61,384 nt of DNA from Paracoccus sigandri (GCF_003709565.1 NZ_QNRC01000024.1:1-61384), one strand, 5' to 3'. Shown: positions 9,527 through 19,809, counted from the first letter of the stretch. Numbers and translations: made by a program. The notes: a model not told the origin generated them from the sequence alone.

Positions 9527-12298
9527 ATGACTGTGAACTTTACTCCTGGAGATCTTGTCAGAGCGCGCGGCCGTGAATGGGTTGCCTTGCCGACACCCGG
9601 CGAGGGCCTGCTCGCCCTGCGCCCCCTCTCGGGCAATGAAAACGACATCGTGGTTCTTGCTCCGGATCTCGAGCTTACACCGGTAGAAGCTGCTCGTTTC
9701 GACCTGCCTGACGATGCGCGCACGACAGTGCAGTCCAAGGCGGCGCTTCTTGCCGACGCGTTGCGGCTGACCCTCCGCCGGGGGGCAGGTCCGTTCCGAT
9801 CCGCCGCACAGCTTGCTTTTGAGCCTCGGACCTACCAGCTGGTCCCGCTGCTCATGGCCCTTCGGCTTCAGGTCCCGCGTCTGCTGATCGCCGACGATGT
9901 TGGCATCGGCAAGACCATCGAAGCGGGTCTGGTCCTGCGCGAACTGATGGATCGCGGAGAGGTTGATGCGTTTTCGGTTCTCTGCCCTCCGCACCTCGTG
10001 GACCAGTGGATCACAGAACTGAAGGATCGCTTCGGGATCGATGCCGTTGCCGTCACTTCCGGGACTGCGGCACGCCTGGAGCGCAACCTCCCATTGGCGC
10101 AAACCCTTTTCGATGCCTATCCCTTCACGGTGGTCAGCCTTGACTATATCAAAGCCGAGAAACGGCGGGATGGGTTCGCGCGGGCTTGTCCGGATTTCGT
10201 TATCGTCGATGAAGCTCACGCCTGCGTCGGGACGCACAAGGGAAAGCAGCAGCGTTTCGACCTGCTCCAGGGCCTTGCACGCGACCCTGAGCGTCGGTTG
10301 ATCCTGCTGACAGCCACGCCGCACTCCGGGGACGAGGATGCGTTCGCTCGGCTTCTGTCGTTGATCGATACAGAATTCGGGACCGTCAACTTCGACAACC
10401 AGAAATACCGCGAGCGCCTCGTCAGGCACTTTGTTCAGCGGCGGCGCGTCGACCTGGTCGAGGGCGACTGGGATGAGAACCGCTCGTTCCCCAAGCACGA
10501 GACCACCGAATACTCTTATCGCCTGAACGACGAGCATCGGGCCTTTCAGGAAGCCGTGCTTGATTACTGCTTCTCGGTCGTGTCTCGGGCCGGAGACGCG
10601 CAGAAGGATCGCCGCCTTGCCTTCTGGGGCACTCTCGCGCTGATGCGCTGTGTCGGATCTTCACCCGCAGCCGCAATGAGCGCGTTGCGAAACCGGGCTT
10701 CCAATGAAGACGACCGCCTCGAGCCGCAGATCTACGACGAAGATGGCGATGATGAAGACGCCGTGGACATCGAGCCAAACACCGTCTTCTCAAATGATCC
10801 CGCTCTCCAAGGGCTACTCGACAAGGCCAGCGAACTTCTGAAAGCCGAAGATCCCAAACTGAACGCCCTCATCAAGGCCCTCAAACCTTTGATCAAAGAC
10901 GGGGCTAACCCCGTGGTCTTCTGCCGCTACCTTGCCACTGCCGAACACGTGAAGGAAGGGCTTCGTAAGGCCTTCCCCAAGCTGAATGTTCAGGCCGTGA
11001 CGGGTGAATTGACGCCGGACGAACGTCGCGATCGCGTGGCGGAAATGGCGGCGGAAGAAAATGCCGCCACAGATCAGCGCATCCTCGTCGCCACGGACTG
11101 CCTGTCGGAGGGGATCAACCTTCAGCAATTGTTCGACACCGTAATCCACTACGACCTCTCCTGGAATCCGACGCGCCATCAACAGCGCGAAGGTCGCGTG
11201 GATCGTTTCGGGCAACCCGCCGAACTCGTTCGCTCGATCATGATGTTTTCGCCCGACAGCGCCATCGACGGTGCCGTCTTGGACGTCATTCTTCGCAAAG
11301 CCGAGGAAATCCGCAAGGCGACGGGCGTGACTGTGCCTCTCCCCGATGAGCGGGGACCGGTCACCGATGCGCTGATGGCTGCAATGATGCTCCGCCGTGG
11401 CGGTGGCAGCCACAAGCAGCTGACGCTGGACCTGCAAATCGGCGACGGGATCCAGGTGATGGAGACCCGCTGGCGCGATGCAAGCGAGAACGAAAAGCGG
11501 TCACGTGCCCGGTTTGCACAAAACGCCATGAAGCCGAGTGAGGTCGCACCTGAATGGGACAAGGTGAAGTCCCTGCTTGGATCACCAGCAGAAACGCTCG
11601 AATTTCTTGAGCGCGCGATGTCTCGGTTCGGGGTGCCCCTCGAGAAGAAGAAATCGCTGCAGTTCGCCCACGTGCATGCCCTTCAAGATAGCCTCAAGGA
11701 AAAGCTGGAGCAGCGTGGGCTGAAGGGCTCTCTGAAGCTGGCCACGCAAGAACCGGTGCCCTCAGGCGCTTCACTTCTGACCAGAACCCATCCGCTGACG
11801 TCGTCCCTGGCAGAAAGCCTGCTTGAAGCCTCTCTTGACACCGAATCGCTGCCGGATCTGGGCATCGGTCGTGTCGGGGCCTGGCCGAGTGCCGCCGTCA
11901 CTCAGATGACGCGTGTCGCGCTCTTGCGTATTCGCTACAAGCTCACGGTTCATGCACGGCGCGAGCGCCTTCTGCTGGCAGAGGAAGCCGCGCTCGTTGC
12001 CCTCGACAACAATACGGTGATCGCCTCTGGCAGCGAGGCGCGCGCGCTGCTTGCCTCTCCCGCGACTGCTGATCTTGCGCCTGTCGCCCGCGACCGGATG
12101 ATCAATACGACGAAGGCGGCCCTTCCTGACCTGCTGGGCGGCCCGATTGCCGATTTCGTGCAAAAGCGTGCCGCGGAGCTGGTTGAAGACCACGCCCGCC
12201 TTCGTGCTGCAGCCGGTTCTGCGTCGCGTGTCAGTGTGGAGCCGATCATTCCCCCAGACGTCATCGGCCTCTTCGTTCTTGTTCCGGGGGAGGTGTAA
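9527..12298 (+). CDS. SNF2-like helicase (DrmD-like)
   Basis: About 923 aa. Superfamily 2 SNF2/RapA-like core: Walker A DVGIGKT (about residue 125), DEAH (about 227), motif III TATPHSGD, and C-terminal motif VI REGRVDRFGQ (about 554). A long C-terminal extension of about 300 aa follows. The family includes DrmD, the helicase that marks class 1 DISARM. Start ATG 9527 lies one base beyond the preceding stop, with gaagg 5 nt upstream; the longer TTG start at 9515 overlaps the upstream gene and is less likely. The next gene begins 2 nt after its stop, so the operon is continuous. Confidence 0.82.
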   Translation: MTVNFTPGDLVRARGREWVALPTPGEGLLALRPLSGNENDIVVLAPDLELTPVEAARFDLPDDARTTVQSKAALLADALRLTLRRGAGPFRSAAQLAFEPRTYQLVPLLMALRLQVPRLLIADDVGIGKTIEAGLVLRELMDRGEVDAFSVLCPPHLVDQWITELKDRFGIDAVAVTSGTAARLERNLPLAQTLFDAYPFTVVSLDYIKAEKRRDGFARACPDFVIVDEAHACVGTHKGKQQRFDLLQGLARDPERRLILLTATPHSGDEDAFARLLSLIDTEFGTVNFDNQKYRERLVRHFVQRRRVDLVEGDWDENRSFPKHETTEYSYRLNDEHRAFQEAVLDYCFSVVSRAGDAQKDRRLAFWGTLALMRCVGSSPAAAMSALRNRASNEDDRLEPQIYDEDGDDEDAVDIEPNTVFSNDPALQGLLDKASELLKAEDPKLNALIKALKPLIKDGANPVVFCRYLATAEHVKEGLRKAFPKLNVQAVTGELTPDERRDRVAEMAAEENAATDQRILVATDCLSEGINLQQLFDTVIHYDLSWNPTRHQQREGRVDRFGQPAELVRSIMMFSPDSAIDGAVLDVILRKAEEIRKATGVTVPLPDERGPVTDALMAAMMLRRGGGSHKQLTLDLQIGDGIQVMETRWRDASENEKRSRARFAQNAMKPSEVAPEWDKVKSLLGSPAETLEFLERAMSRFGVPLEKKKSLQFAHVHALQDSLKEKLEQRGLKGSLKLATQEPVPSGASLLTRTHPLTSSLAESLLEASLDTESLPDLGIGRVGAWPSAAVTQMTRVALLRIRYKLTVHARRERLLLAEEAALVALDNNTVIASGSEARALLASPATADLAPVARDRMINTTKAALPDLLGGPIADFVQKRAAELVEDHARLRAAAGSASRVSVEPIIPPDVIGLFVLVPGEV

Positions 12299-12300
12299 TC

Positions 12301-15300
12301 ATGGCCCGCAAACCAATTACCGATATGTCCGCGTGGCCGTCTCTGAGCCTTGAAGGCAACCTGATCGCGCCTGCGATGATCGCCAAGATCGATCAGCGCC
12401 AGGCACCCGAGCAGTCCCCGGAAGAATACGGGGTTCGCAAAGGCCTACAGATCCGCGAAGAAATCGCCACCGCCTTCCGCGTAGGCCAATCGCATTTCGA
12501 CGCCTTTGCGAAGATCGAGCACCCCTCGGCCACCGCTACCTCGCGCTTCATCGCCGACTTCTTCAAGGAAACCTTCGGGTACACCGACCTCGCGGTAGCG
12601 GCGGCACCGATCGCCCTGATCGCGTCCGACCGCGTGCCGGTCGTCGTGGTCCCGCCGTCCGAGTTGCTTGATCGCCGCAGCCCGACGCTCTCGACGGACA
12701 GGTCGCGCTCTCCGGCCTTCGCCCTTCAGGACCACCTGAATGATCGGGACGAGGCCCTTTGGGGCATCGTGACCAACGGGATGCAGTTGCGCCTCATGCG
12801 CGACAATGCCTCGCTGACCCGTCCGGCCTATATCGAGGCCGATCTGGCGCAGATGTTCACCAACGAGGACATCGCGTCCTTCGCGGTGCTATGGCTGCTG
12901 ATCCACCGCACCCGTTTCGGCGCGGCAGACACACCCGCCACCGATTGCCCTCTCGAACGCTGGCGCGATGCCGGCTCCAAGGAGGGCGAAGCCGCGCGAG
13001 ATCGTTTGGCCGGTCAGGTCCAGCTGGCCCTCAAACTGCTCGGCTCGGGCTTCCTCGAGGCGAACCCCGACCTCGCCGCGAAACTGCGGTCCGGCGAAGT
13101 GAACCTGACCGAGTGGTTCAACGAGCTCCTGCGTCTCGTCTACCGCCTGATTTTCCTCATGGTGGCCGAGGACCGGAACCTCCTTCACCCTGAAAAAGCC
13201 AGGCCCGAGGCCCGCGCCCTCTACGCCCAGGGCTATTCGCTGCAGTCGCTGCGCAAGCAATGCTACCGCGCCGCCACCTGGGACAAGCACCGTGACCGCT
13301 ACGAGGGGGTGAAGATCGTCTTCCGCGGCCTCACGCAGGGCCAGCCCGCCCTTGCGCTGCCCGCCCTCGGGGGTCTCTTCGCCGAGGACAGGCTGCCCCA
13401 CCTCGAAACCGCCCGCCTGCGCAACCGCGCCTTCATGGAGGCGCTCTATCGCCTCTCCTGGCTCGCGGACAAGACCGGCATGGTCCCCGTCAACTGGCGC
13501 GCGATGGAGACCGAGGAACTGGGCTCCGTCTACGAATCCCTCCTCGAACTGCAGCCGCAGCTGGGCGATGACGGCAAGACGCTGGTCTTCGCCTCCGAGG
13601 CGGCCGAGCAGAAGGGCAACCAGCGCAAGACCACCGGCTCCTACTACACGCCCGACAGCCTCGTTCAGGCACTGCTCGACACCGCGCTCGACCCCGTGCT
13701 CGACAAGACCGAGGCGGAGGCAGACGATCCCGCCAAGGCCCTGCTAAAGCTGTCGGTGATCGATCCCGCCTGCGGTTCTGGTCACTTCCTGTTGGCCGCC
13801 GCCCGCCGCATCGCCACGCGGCTGGCCCGCATCCGCGCCGATGGCACGCCCTCGCTCGCCGACTTCCGCCATGCGCTGCGCGATGTCGCGCGGTCCTGCC
13901 TGCACGGGGTGGACCGCAACCCGATGGCGGTGGAGCTGACCAAGGTCGCGCTCTGGATCGAGACGGTGGACCCCGGCCTACCCCTCGGCTTCTTCGACGC
14001 GCAGATCCGCTGTGGCGATGCGCTGCTGGGTGTGTTCGACCTGCAGGTGCTGCAGGACGGCATTCCCGATGCCGCCTACAAGCCGCTGACGGGCGACGAC
14101 AAGGAAACCGCGAAATACTACCTCAAGGCCAATCGCGACGCGACGGCGGGCCAAGGCGGGTTCGACTTCGGCACCGGACAGGCGTCGATGCCCGCGATGA
14201 AGCCGCTGGCGCTGGATTTCTCGGGCTTCCGTGACCTGCCCGAGGATACGGTCGAGCAGATCGGCGCCAAGGCCAAGCGGTTCAAGGAACTGCGCAAGGG
14301 GCAGACCTTTGTCCGCGCCAAAGCGGCGGCGGACCTCTATGTGGCGACCTTCCTGTTGCCCAAGGTCGGCGGCGCACCGGCGGGGGCATCCGCCCGCACC
14401 GTGCCGACGACCGAGGAACTCTGGATGGCCCTCAATCAGGGCAAGATGCGCCAGGCGATGGTCGACGCACCCAAGGCCGCTCGCAACGCCCGCGCCCTGC
14501 ATTGGCCACTGGAGTTCCCTGATGTGATGCAGCGCGGCGGGTTCGACGTGGTGCTGGGCAACCCGCCGTGGGAGCGGATCAAGCTGCAAGAGCAGGAGTT
14601 CTTCGCCTCGCGCTCGCCCGAGATCGCCAATGCTCCAAACAAGGCGGCGCGAGACCGGTTAATCAAGGCGCTGGAGAAGGCTGCTCCGGGCACCGCCGAA
14701 CGCGCACTTTTCGATACCTTCACAGAGGCCAAGCGCCAGGCCGAAGCGACCAGCGAGTTTGTCCGCGTGCCTGGTGATGACGGCGGTCGCTTTGCCCTTA
14801 CCGGGCGGGGCGACGTGAACACCTACGCGTTGTTCGCCGAGCTTTTCTCGCGCCTTGTTAGCCAAAAGGGCCGCGCTGGCGTGATCGTGCCCACTGGCAT
14901 CGCCACCGATGGCACCATGTCACCCTTCTTTTCCCATTTAGTGGATGAGAAGCGGCTGGCGAGCCTAGTGGACTTCGAAAATTCGGCCCCAACTTTTTCC
15001 GCCGTGCACCGCAGCTTCAAGTTCTGCCTGCTAACGCTTGGTCGCGACGAACCAGAGGCACACTTTGCTTTCTTCCTGACCGAACCAGCTCAATTGGTCG
15101 AGCCGGAGCGCAACTTCACTCTTTCTCCCGAACAAATCGCCACGATAAATCCAAATACCAAGACCGCGCCCGTGTTTCGATCTCGCTGGGACGCTGAACT
15201 GACAGCAAAAATCTACCGCAACTCACCGGTTCTAATCGAAGAGAAAAAGGGACCAGAGGGTAATCCTTGGCATGTTGGATTCATGGCGATGTTCCACATG

Positions 15301-16308
15301 TCCAGCGACAGCGGACTGTTTCGTACTGGAGCGGATTTGGACAAGGCGGGTTTCCTGCGCGATGGCATGGAATGGGTATCCGGCGGTGCGCGCCCTGACC
15401 AAGGAGCGCTATCCGTCGAAGGTAGCGGAGCTGGGTTGCTTCCACTCAAGGGGGGAACACCAGGTTCAAGCAGCCGATATGTACCCATCTATGAAGCCAA
15501 GCTTATTTGGCACTACGATCATCGAGCCTCGTCCTACCATTCCCGTGGGAACGAACGGGGAAATCGTGTCCTTCCCCCTACAACGTTGGAGGAACACTCA
15601 AACCCAAAATTTGAAGTTGAACCATTTTACTGGATTGAAAAGGGAGAGGTCGACGCAAAGCTCAGAGGTCAACCTCAAAGCAAGGCTTACTTGCTGGTAT
15701 GGCGCGATGTCACAACTGCCATTGCCGAGCGAACAATGGTTCCAAGCATCATCCCGCGCTTTGGGGTGGGAAATTCGCTGTTTATTATCGAGTCGGAACG
15801 TTCAGCGCAAGAAATGGCCGCGCTCCTGGCTAACCTTGCGTCGATTCCATTAGATTACGTTGCACGCCAAAAGATTCCGTATGTTCACATGACACATGGG
15901 ATAATGAAGCAGCTTCCCATCATACCGCCAAACATCTACACCGAACCCCGCCTCGCCTTCATCACATCGAAGGTGCTGGAACTCACCTATACCTCGCACA
16001 GCCTCGCCCCGTTCGCCCGCGATCTGGGACATGACGGCCCGCCCTTCACCTGGGACGAGGACCGCCGCGCCCACCTGCGCGCCGATCTCGACGCCTTCTA
16101 CGCCCGCGCCTACGGCCTGACCCGCGACGAACTACGCTACATCCTCGACCCCGCCGACGTGAAGGGCCCAGACTACCCCTCGGAAACCTTCCGCGTCCTC
16201 AAGGAAAAGGAAATCCGTCAACACGGCGAATACCGCACCCGCCGCCTCGTCCTCGAAGCCTGGGACAGGATGGAGCAGAATGGCGAATTCACGGCGATGG
16301 GGATGTGA
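12301..16308 (+). CDS. Eco57I-like N6-adenine DNA methyltransferase (DrmMI/PglX-like)
   Basis: 1335 aa. The SAM motif DPACGSGHFLL (about residue 485) and catalytic NPPW (about 749) mark a gamma-class N6-adenine methylase of the large Eco57I/PglX type. The N-terminal 450 aa resemble the helical or nuclease-like arm of such enzymes, but I see no clear PD-(D/E)XK motif. In DISARM and BREX this protein marks host DNA as self. Base composition changes inside the gene. About 14600-15950, which should include the target-recognition domain, is more AT-rich and uses A/T-ending codons, while both flanks are strongly GC-biased. This suggests exchange of the specificity segment. Confidence 0.83.
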   Translation: MARKPITDMSAWPSLSLEGNLIAPAMIAKIDQRQAPEQSPEEYGVRKGLQIREEIATAFRVGQSHFDAFAKIEHPSATATSRFIADFFKETFGYTDLAVAAAPIALIASDRVPVVVVPPSELLDRRSPTLSTDRSRSPAFALQDHLNDRDEALWGIVTNGMQLRLMRDNASLTRPAYIEADLAQMFTNEDIASFAVLWLLIHRTRFGAADTPATDCPLERWRDAGSKEGEAARDRLAGQVQLALKLLGSGFLEANPDLAAKLRSGEVNLTEWFNELLRLVYRLIFLMVAEDRNLLHPEKARPEARALYAQGYSLQSLRKQCYRAATWDKHRDRYEGVKIVFRGLTQGQPALALPALGGLFAEDRLPHLETARLRNRAFMEALYRLSWLADKTGMVPVNWRAMETEELGSVYESLLELQPQLGDDGKTLVFASEAAEQKGNQRKTTGSYYTPDSLVQALLDTALDPVLDKTEAEADDPAKALLKLSVIDPACGSGHFLLAAARRIATRLARIRADGTPSLADFRHALRDVARSCLHGVDRNPMAVELTKVALWIETVDPGLPLGFFDAQIRCGDALLGVFDLQVLQDGIPDAAYKPLTGDDKETAKYYLKANRDATAGQGGFDFGTGQASMPAMKPLALDFSGFRDLPEDTVEQIGAKAKRFKELRKGQTFVRAKAAADLYVATFLLPKVGGAPAGASARTVPTTEELWMALNQGKMRQAMVDAPKAARNARALHWPLEFPDVMQRGGFDVVLGNPPWERIKLQEQEFFASRSPEIANAPNKAARDRLIKALEKAAPGTAERALFDTFTEAKRQAEATSEFVRVPGDDGGRFALTGRGDVNTYALFAELFSRLVSQKGRAGVIVPTGIATDGTMSPFFSHLVDEKRLASLVDFENSAPTFSAVHRSFKFCLLTLGRDEPEAHFAFFLTEPAQLVEPERNFTLSPEQIATINPNTKTAPVFRSRWDAELTAKIYRNSPVLIEEKKGPEGNPWHVGFMAMFHMSSDSGLFRTGADLDKAGFLRDGMEWVSGGARPDQGALSVEGSGAGLLPLKGGTPGSSSRYVPIYEAKLIWHYDHRASSYHSRGNERGNRVLPPTTLEEHSNPKFEVEPFYWIEKGEVDAKLRGQPQSKAYLLVWRDVTTAIAERTMVPSIIPRFGVGNSLFIIESERSAQEMAALLANLASIPLDYVARQKIPYVHMTHGIMKQLPIIPPNIYTEPRLAFITSKVLELTYTSHSLAPFARDLGHDGPPFTWDEDRRAHLRADLDAFYARAYGLTRDELRYILDPADVKGPDYPSETFRVLKEKEIRQHGEYRTRRLVLEAWDRMEQNGEFTAMGM

Positions 16309-16311
16309 GCG

Positions 16312-17055
16312 ATGCACCCATACCTCAAGGCGGCCCTGTGGATCGGGATTGTCGTGGCGCTGTTCATGATCTTCCCGGCATTGCTCGTCATCGCCTTGTT
16401 GATCCTGCTGTGGTGGTTGATTTCAAACCTGACCGAACTCGGGCCGAAATGGATCTGGTGGCAGCGGGATGCGCTGTTCTTGAGGCTTGGCCGGTTCCGG
16501 TGGTTCGGCAGGCTGCCTTGGGTGTCTGGCACCCTGCGCCGTGTTCAAGCGGAAGATGAGCGCCGGAAGGAAGAGGCACGACGCAAACAAGCCGAGGCCG
16601 ACGCCCGAGAACAGGCAGAGCGCGACAGAGCCCGGAAGGAACACGATGCGCTGGTAGAACGGCCGATCCCCCCGGATATCCAGCGGGACATGCGCGCCTT
16701 TCTGGACGGCTCCTTCGTCGGCGAGGACCGCTCGCCCTTGGCTTATGTGGGTTACAGGGTCGGAAAAACTCGCGGCCTTGCCAGCCGTGAACGGCAAAGG
16801 CGGTTGGACGTCTGCTTCCGGATCGAGATCCCGTCCGACCTCGATGCCAAATATCAGGCTTGGGGTGCTCCTGCGACTTACCAACGATTTCACTCAATCG
16901 ACAAGCATCTGAAGATGCTGGCCGACTTGCGGGGCGGTCGCAGCAACCAGAGATTTGCCGTCGCCGACTGGGAGGAAGACCGGACGTGGTTTCAAGGCGA
17001 ATTCCGTGAGCTTGCAGGGTTGCTGCAACGCCATCCGCCACGTCGGTATTGGTGA
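16312..17055 (+). CDS. Membrane-anchored protein of unknown function in the defence operon
   Basis: 247 aa, starting 3 nt after the methylase stop. The N-terminus has a hydrophobic hairpin (about residues 7-40: two membrane segments rich in Ile, Val, Leu and Trp), then a charged Arg/Glu/Ala-rich stretch (about 80-115) likely to be helical or coiled. A soluble domain of about 130 aa follows with no motif I recognise. Placement inside the operon between methylase and HNH nuclease suggests it is a system component. Membrane tethering is unusual for DISARM-type loci. No family assigned. Confidence 0.7.
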   Translation: MHPYLKAALWIGIVVALFMIFPALLVIALLILLWWLISNLTELGPKWIWWQRDALFLRLGRFRWFGRLPWVSGTLRRVQAEDERRKEEARRKQAEADAREQAERDRARKEHDALVERPIPPDIQRDMRAFLDGSFVGEDRSPLAYVGYRVGKTRGLASRERQRRLDVCFRIEIPSDLDAKYQAWGAPATYQRFHSIDKHLKMLADLRGGRSNQRFAVADWEEDRTWFQGEFRELAGLLQRHPPRRYW

Positions 17056-17064
17056 GGTCGTAGG

Positions 17065-17844
17065 ATGATGCTTGAAAGCCCCCAATCCTTCGTGACCCGC
17101 CAGGAATGCAACAAGGTCACCTATCAGAACGGCTTCCGGCGCCCTCATGGGGAAATCGATGGCTGGCAGCGGTACAGTTCGACGACCGCGCAGGGTTCGA
17201 TCTGGCTCGCAAGGGACAGTTCCGGTGCGTGGTTCCTCGCACTGGATCACGCCGGGGTCATTGCAGAGATCGGGATTAAGCCGTCCGATGCCGCAGGACC
17301 AGGCCTCGCGCGTTTCCGGTTTGCCTCTCTGCCACAGCTTTATGGCGTGATGCCAAGAATTTACGAGCTTGCCGCAAGCCTTCCCGACGCACCACTTCAG
17401 GAGTTTCTTCACCGCACAACGAGCTTGCCGAAGACGACGGAGGCGGAACGCCTTGTGGTCCAGCGCGTCGGCCAGAACATCTTTCGTGAGCGTCTGATCA
17501 AATACTGGCGGGGGCGATGCCCTCTGACCGGGATTGTCGACAAGCCGCTTCTCCGTGCCTCTCACATCAAGCCATGGCGCGACTGTGAAAACGACGCAGA
17601 GCGTCTGGATGTCCATAACGGCCTGCTTCTGTCGGCTCTTTGGGATGCCGTATTCGATGGCGGTCTGGTTACCTTCGGCGACGACGGCATTCCGGTCTTT
17701 TCGGAGAACCTCAGCGAGCAGGCGCGTGCGCGGCTTTATTTTGATCGGCCAGTCGATTTGACGGACAAGCATCGGGTCTTCTTGGAGTGGCACCGGACGA
17801 AGGTATTTGATGTCAAAGCGCCTGACGCCCCACCTGCTGATTGA
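17065..17844 (+). CDS. HNH endonuclease (HNH_2 type)
   Basis: 259 aa. The C-terminal half has the HNH_2 signature: RVGQNIFRERLI, then a CPLTG knuckle, ASHIKPW, and a downstream DVHNGLLLS. These provide the His/Asn metal-binding residues of a beta-beta-alpha nuclease. The N-terminal 120 aa are unassigned and may recognise substrate. It is the last gene of the operon, 9 nt after the membrane protein, and its stop lies 30 nt from the converging tail-fibre gene. It likely supplies a second nuclease besides the DUF1524 protein. ATG at 17065 or 17068 are both possible. Confidence 0.8.
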   Translation: MMLESPQSFVTRQECNKVTYQNGFRRPHGEIDGWQRYSSTTAQGSIWLARDSSGAWFLALDHAGVIAEIGIKPSDAAGPGLARFRFASLPQLYGVMPRIYELAASLPDAPLQEFLHRTTSLPKTTEAERLVVQRVGQNIFRERLIKYWRGRCPLTGIVDKPLLRASHIKPWRDCENDAERLDVHNGLLLSALWDAVFDGGLVTFGDDGIPVFSENLSEQARARLYFDRPVDLTDKHRVFLEWHRTKVFDVKAPDAPPAD

Positions 17845-17874
17845 GACGCGATAGGTCGAAAGCTGGTCGGCTGG

Positions 17875-19799
17875 TCAATAGTCTGTCTCCACATAGACCC
17901 CCGAGCAATCATAGGCGACCGCCGCCGCCGTCGCGCCATTGTTCATGAAATTCCGGGGGCTCAGGAGCTGCGTCGCGGCGGGGATGTCGGTGTCGAGCAT
18001 GGTCTCGACCACCGCCCCGCTGACCTCCTCGACCACCCGGACGCCGATCTCGCTGCTGTTCGGGGCGGCGAGGAGCGTGAGGGTCAGGACATTGGTCGTG
18101 CTCGCAACCGGGAAACTCGCCCCGAGATCGGTGAGTGTGGGCGCGCCGGAGGCGTCGTTCTGGACCAGCTGCCAGTTCGTGTGGGTGCCGCGCTGGAAGC
18201 CGATGCCGATGCAGTTGACCACGGCCGAGAGCGTCAGGGTCGTGGCCAGCGCTGTGGTCGACCCGTAGAGTCCGAAGAAGCCCATGCCGGTCGCCTGCAG
18301 CGTCACCAGCGAAAGCCGGTTCACATAGGTAAAGCCGCCCAGCCCATCCGCATTGCCGCGCCAGCAGACCCAGCCCGCCGACCGCTCCTCTGCCGCTGCA
18401 TCGGCGGTCGCGGCACTGGTCACGCGCCAGCGGCGCATCGAGGTCGAGAGGTTCGTGGTGGCGAGCGTCGGCGTGGCGACGGTGCCGACGGCCGTGCGCG
18501 GCATGCCGTTGGTGTTGACGGTCGTGCCGCTGGACGGCGCCCAGGTCGCGATCCGGTTCACCCCGAAATGCGGCTGCAGCGGGAAGAATCGCCCCGAGGG
18601 GCGCTGGACGTCGAGCCATCCGGCCCCGGCGCGGTCCCGCGCATAGATTGCCAGCTTGCCGGTCGGCGGCGGCGCGGGCACGGCATCGAGCGCCGGGAGC
18701 ACCACGGGTTCAGGCATCTCGACCCGGCCATTGCTGCGGTCGATCCGGAGCGCTTCATGGAAGGCCGAGCCGTCCGGGCTGACCTTGAAGCTGAAATCGT
18801 CGCTGCCAAGAAGCCCGATCAGGGCCCGCGCCGACCAGTTGGTCTTGAAGGCAAAGCTGGCGTCGTTGGCGGGCGCGGCCTTGTTGACCGTCGCCTCGAT
18901 CCCGGCGCCGGCATTGTTCAGGAGAACCGCGGGGGTGTTGACCGAGAGCCGGTTGTAGCTGTCGGCCGTCGCCCCGCCGAGGCCCAGAAGTTGCGCGGTC
19001 AGGTTTGCCTGGGGCAAGCCGACCTGCGTCACGGCATTGGCGAAGGTCACGGTCGGCGTGTTGATCACCGTGGTGCCGTTCGCGCCCGAGGTCGCGGGGC
19101 CGATGTTGACGACTGTGGTCGAGCCCGATGCGCCGCCGGTGCCGAGGTTCACTGTTTTCGTGAGGCCGGCGGTCGTCGCCCCCGTGCCCATGCCGTAGGT
19201 CGCGGTGCCCGTCGCCGTGCCGATGGTCGCGGACGCCCCCGAGACCGTGACGGTGCCGGAGGCCGTCAGCGTGCCCGAGACGTCTTGTTGCCGGTGAAGG
19301 TCTGCGTGCCGGCCAGTATAGCCAGTTCCGACGAGGTATTCGGCAGCGTGTAGCTGCGGGTCGTGCCGGTGCTGATACCGGCGAGCGAGAAGACCGCCTT
19401 CTTCGTGGAATCGGCGTCGTTCACGAGGCTGAAGACGGCGTCCGAGATGTCGCTTGGCTCGCCCACGACTTCCCATGCAGCGCCGGTCCAGACGAGAAGC
19501 AGGCCCTCGTCCTCGACCCATGTCCGCCAGCCGGTGCGCGGTGGCAGGCGCAGCCAGGTACCGTCGGTCCAGAGGGCGATGTTCAGATCCCACGCCGCCC
19601 AGTCTCCCGACGCGCCCGAAGCGACGAGATAGCGGTCGCCATCGGCGGGGCTGGCTGGCGGCGCGGTCAGGTCCCGGTTAAGAACGGAAAGCTGGACGAG
19701 CCCGTCGAGGATCCGCAGCGCCTCGTTATGGGTGACGTGCTTCTGGGCCTGCGCCGCCAGGATGTAGGGCAGCAGGAGATGGATCGTGGCGTCGGGCAT
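17875..19799 (-). pseudogene. Tail fibre / DUF2793 protein, split by a one-base frameshift
   Basis: Read from ATG 19799 (gaagg 6 nt upstream), the first 170 aa form a DUF2793 domain ([22 protein letters not shown]), common at the start of alphaproteobacterial tail fibres. Near 19281-19283 this frame runs into SRAR and a stop. The reading frame that continues the Gly/Thr/Val-rich fibre repeat ([15 protein letters not shown]) lies one base away. Restoring one base (ACGTC to ACCGTC) would give a single protein of about 640 aa. The 3' part (residues about 180-640) has fibre-like Gly/Ala/Thr repeats. Either a true inactivating deletion or a sequence error. The gene follows the TIM-barrel baseplate gene. 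Confidence 0.75.
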
Positions 19800-19809
19800 G
19801 GGTTGGCCT

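Noticed and set aside
17858..17865. 8-bp match gaaagctg at the left phage edge and at 59814-59821 as an attachment site
   Set aside because: Shorter than the 12-bp match and expected by chance; kept only as an alternative boundary.
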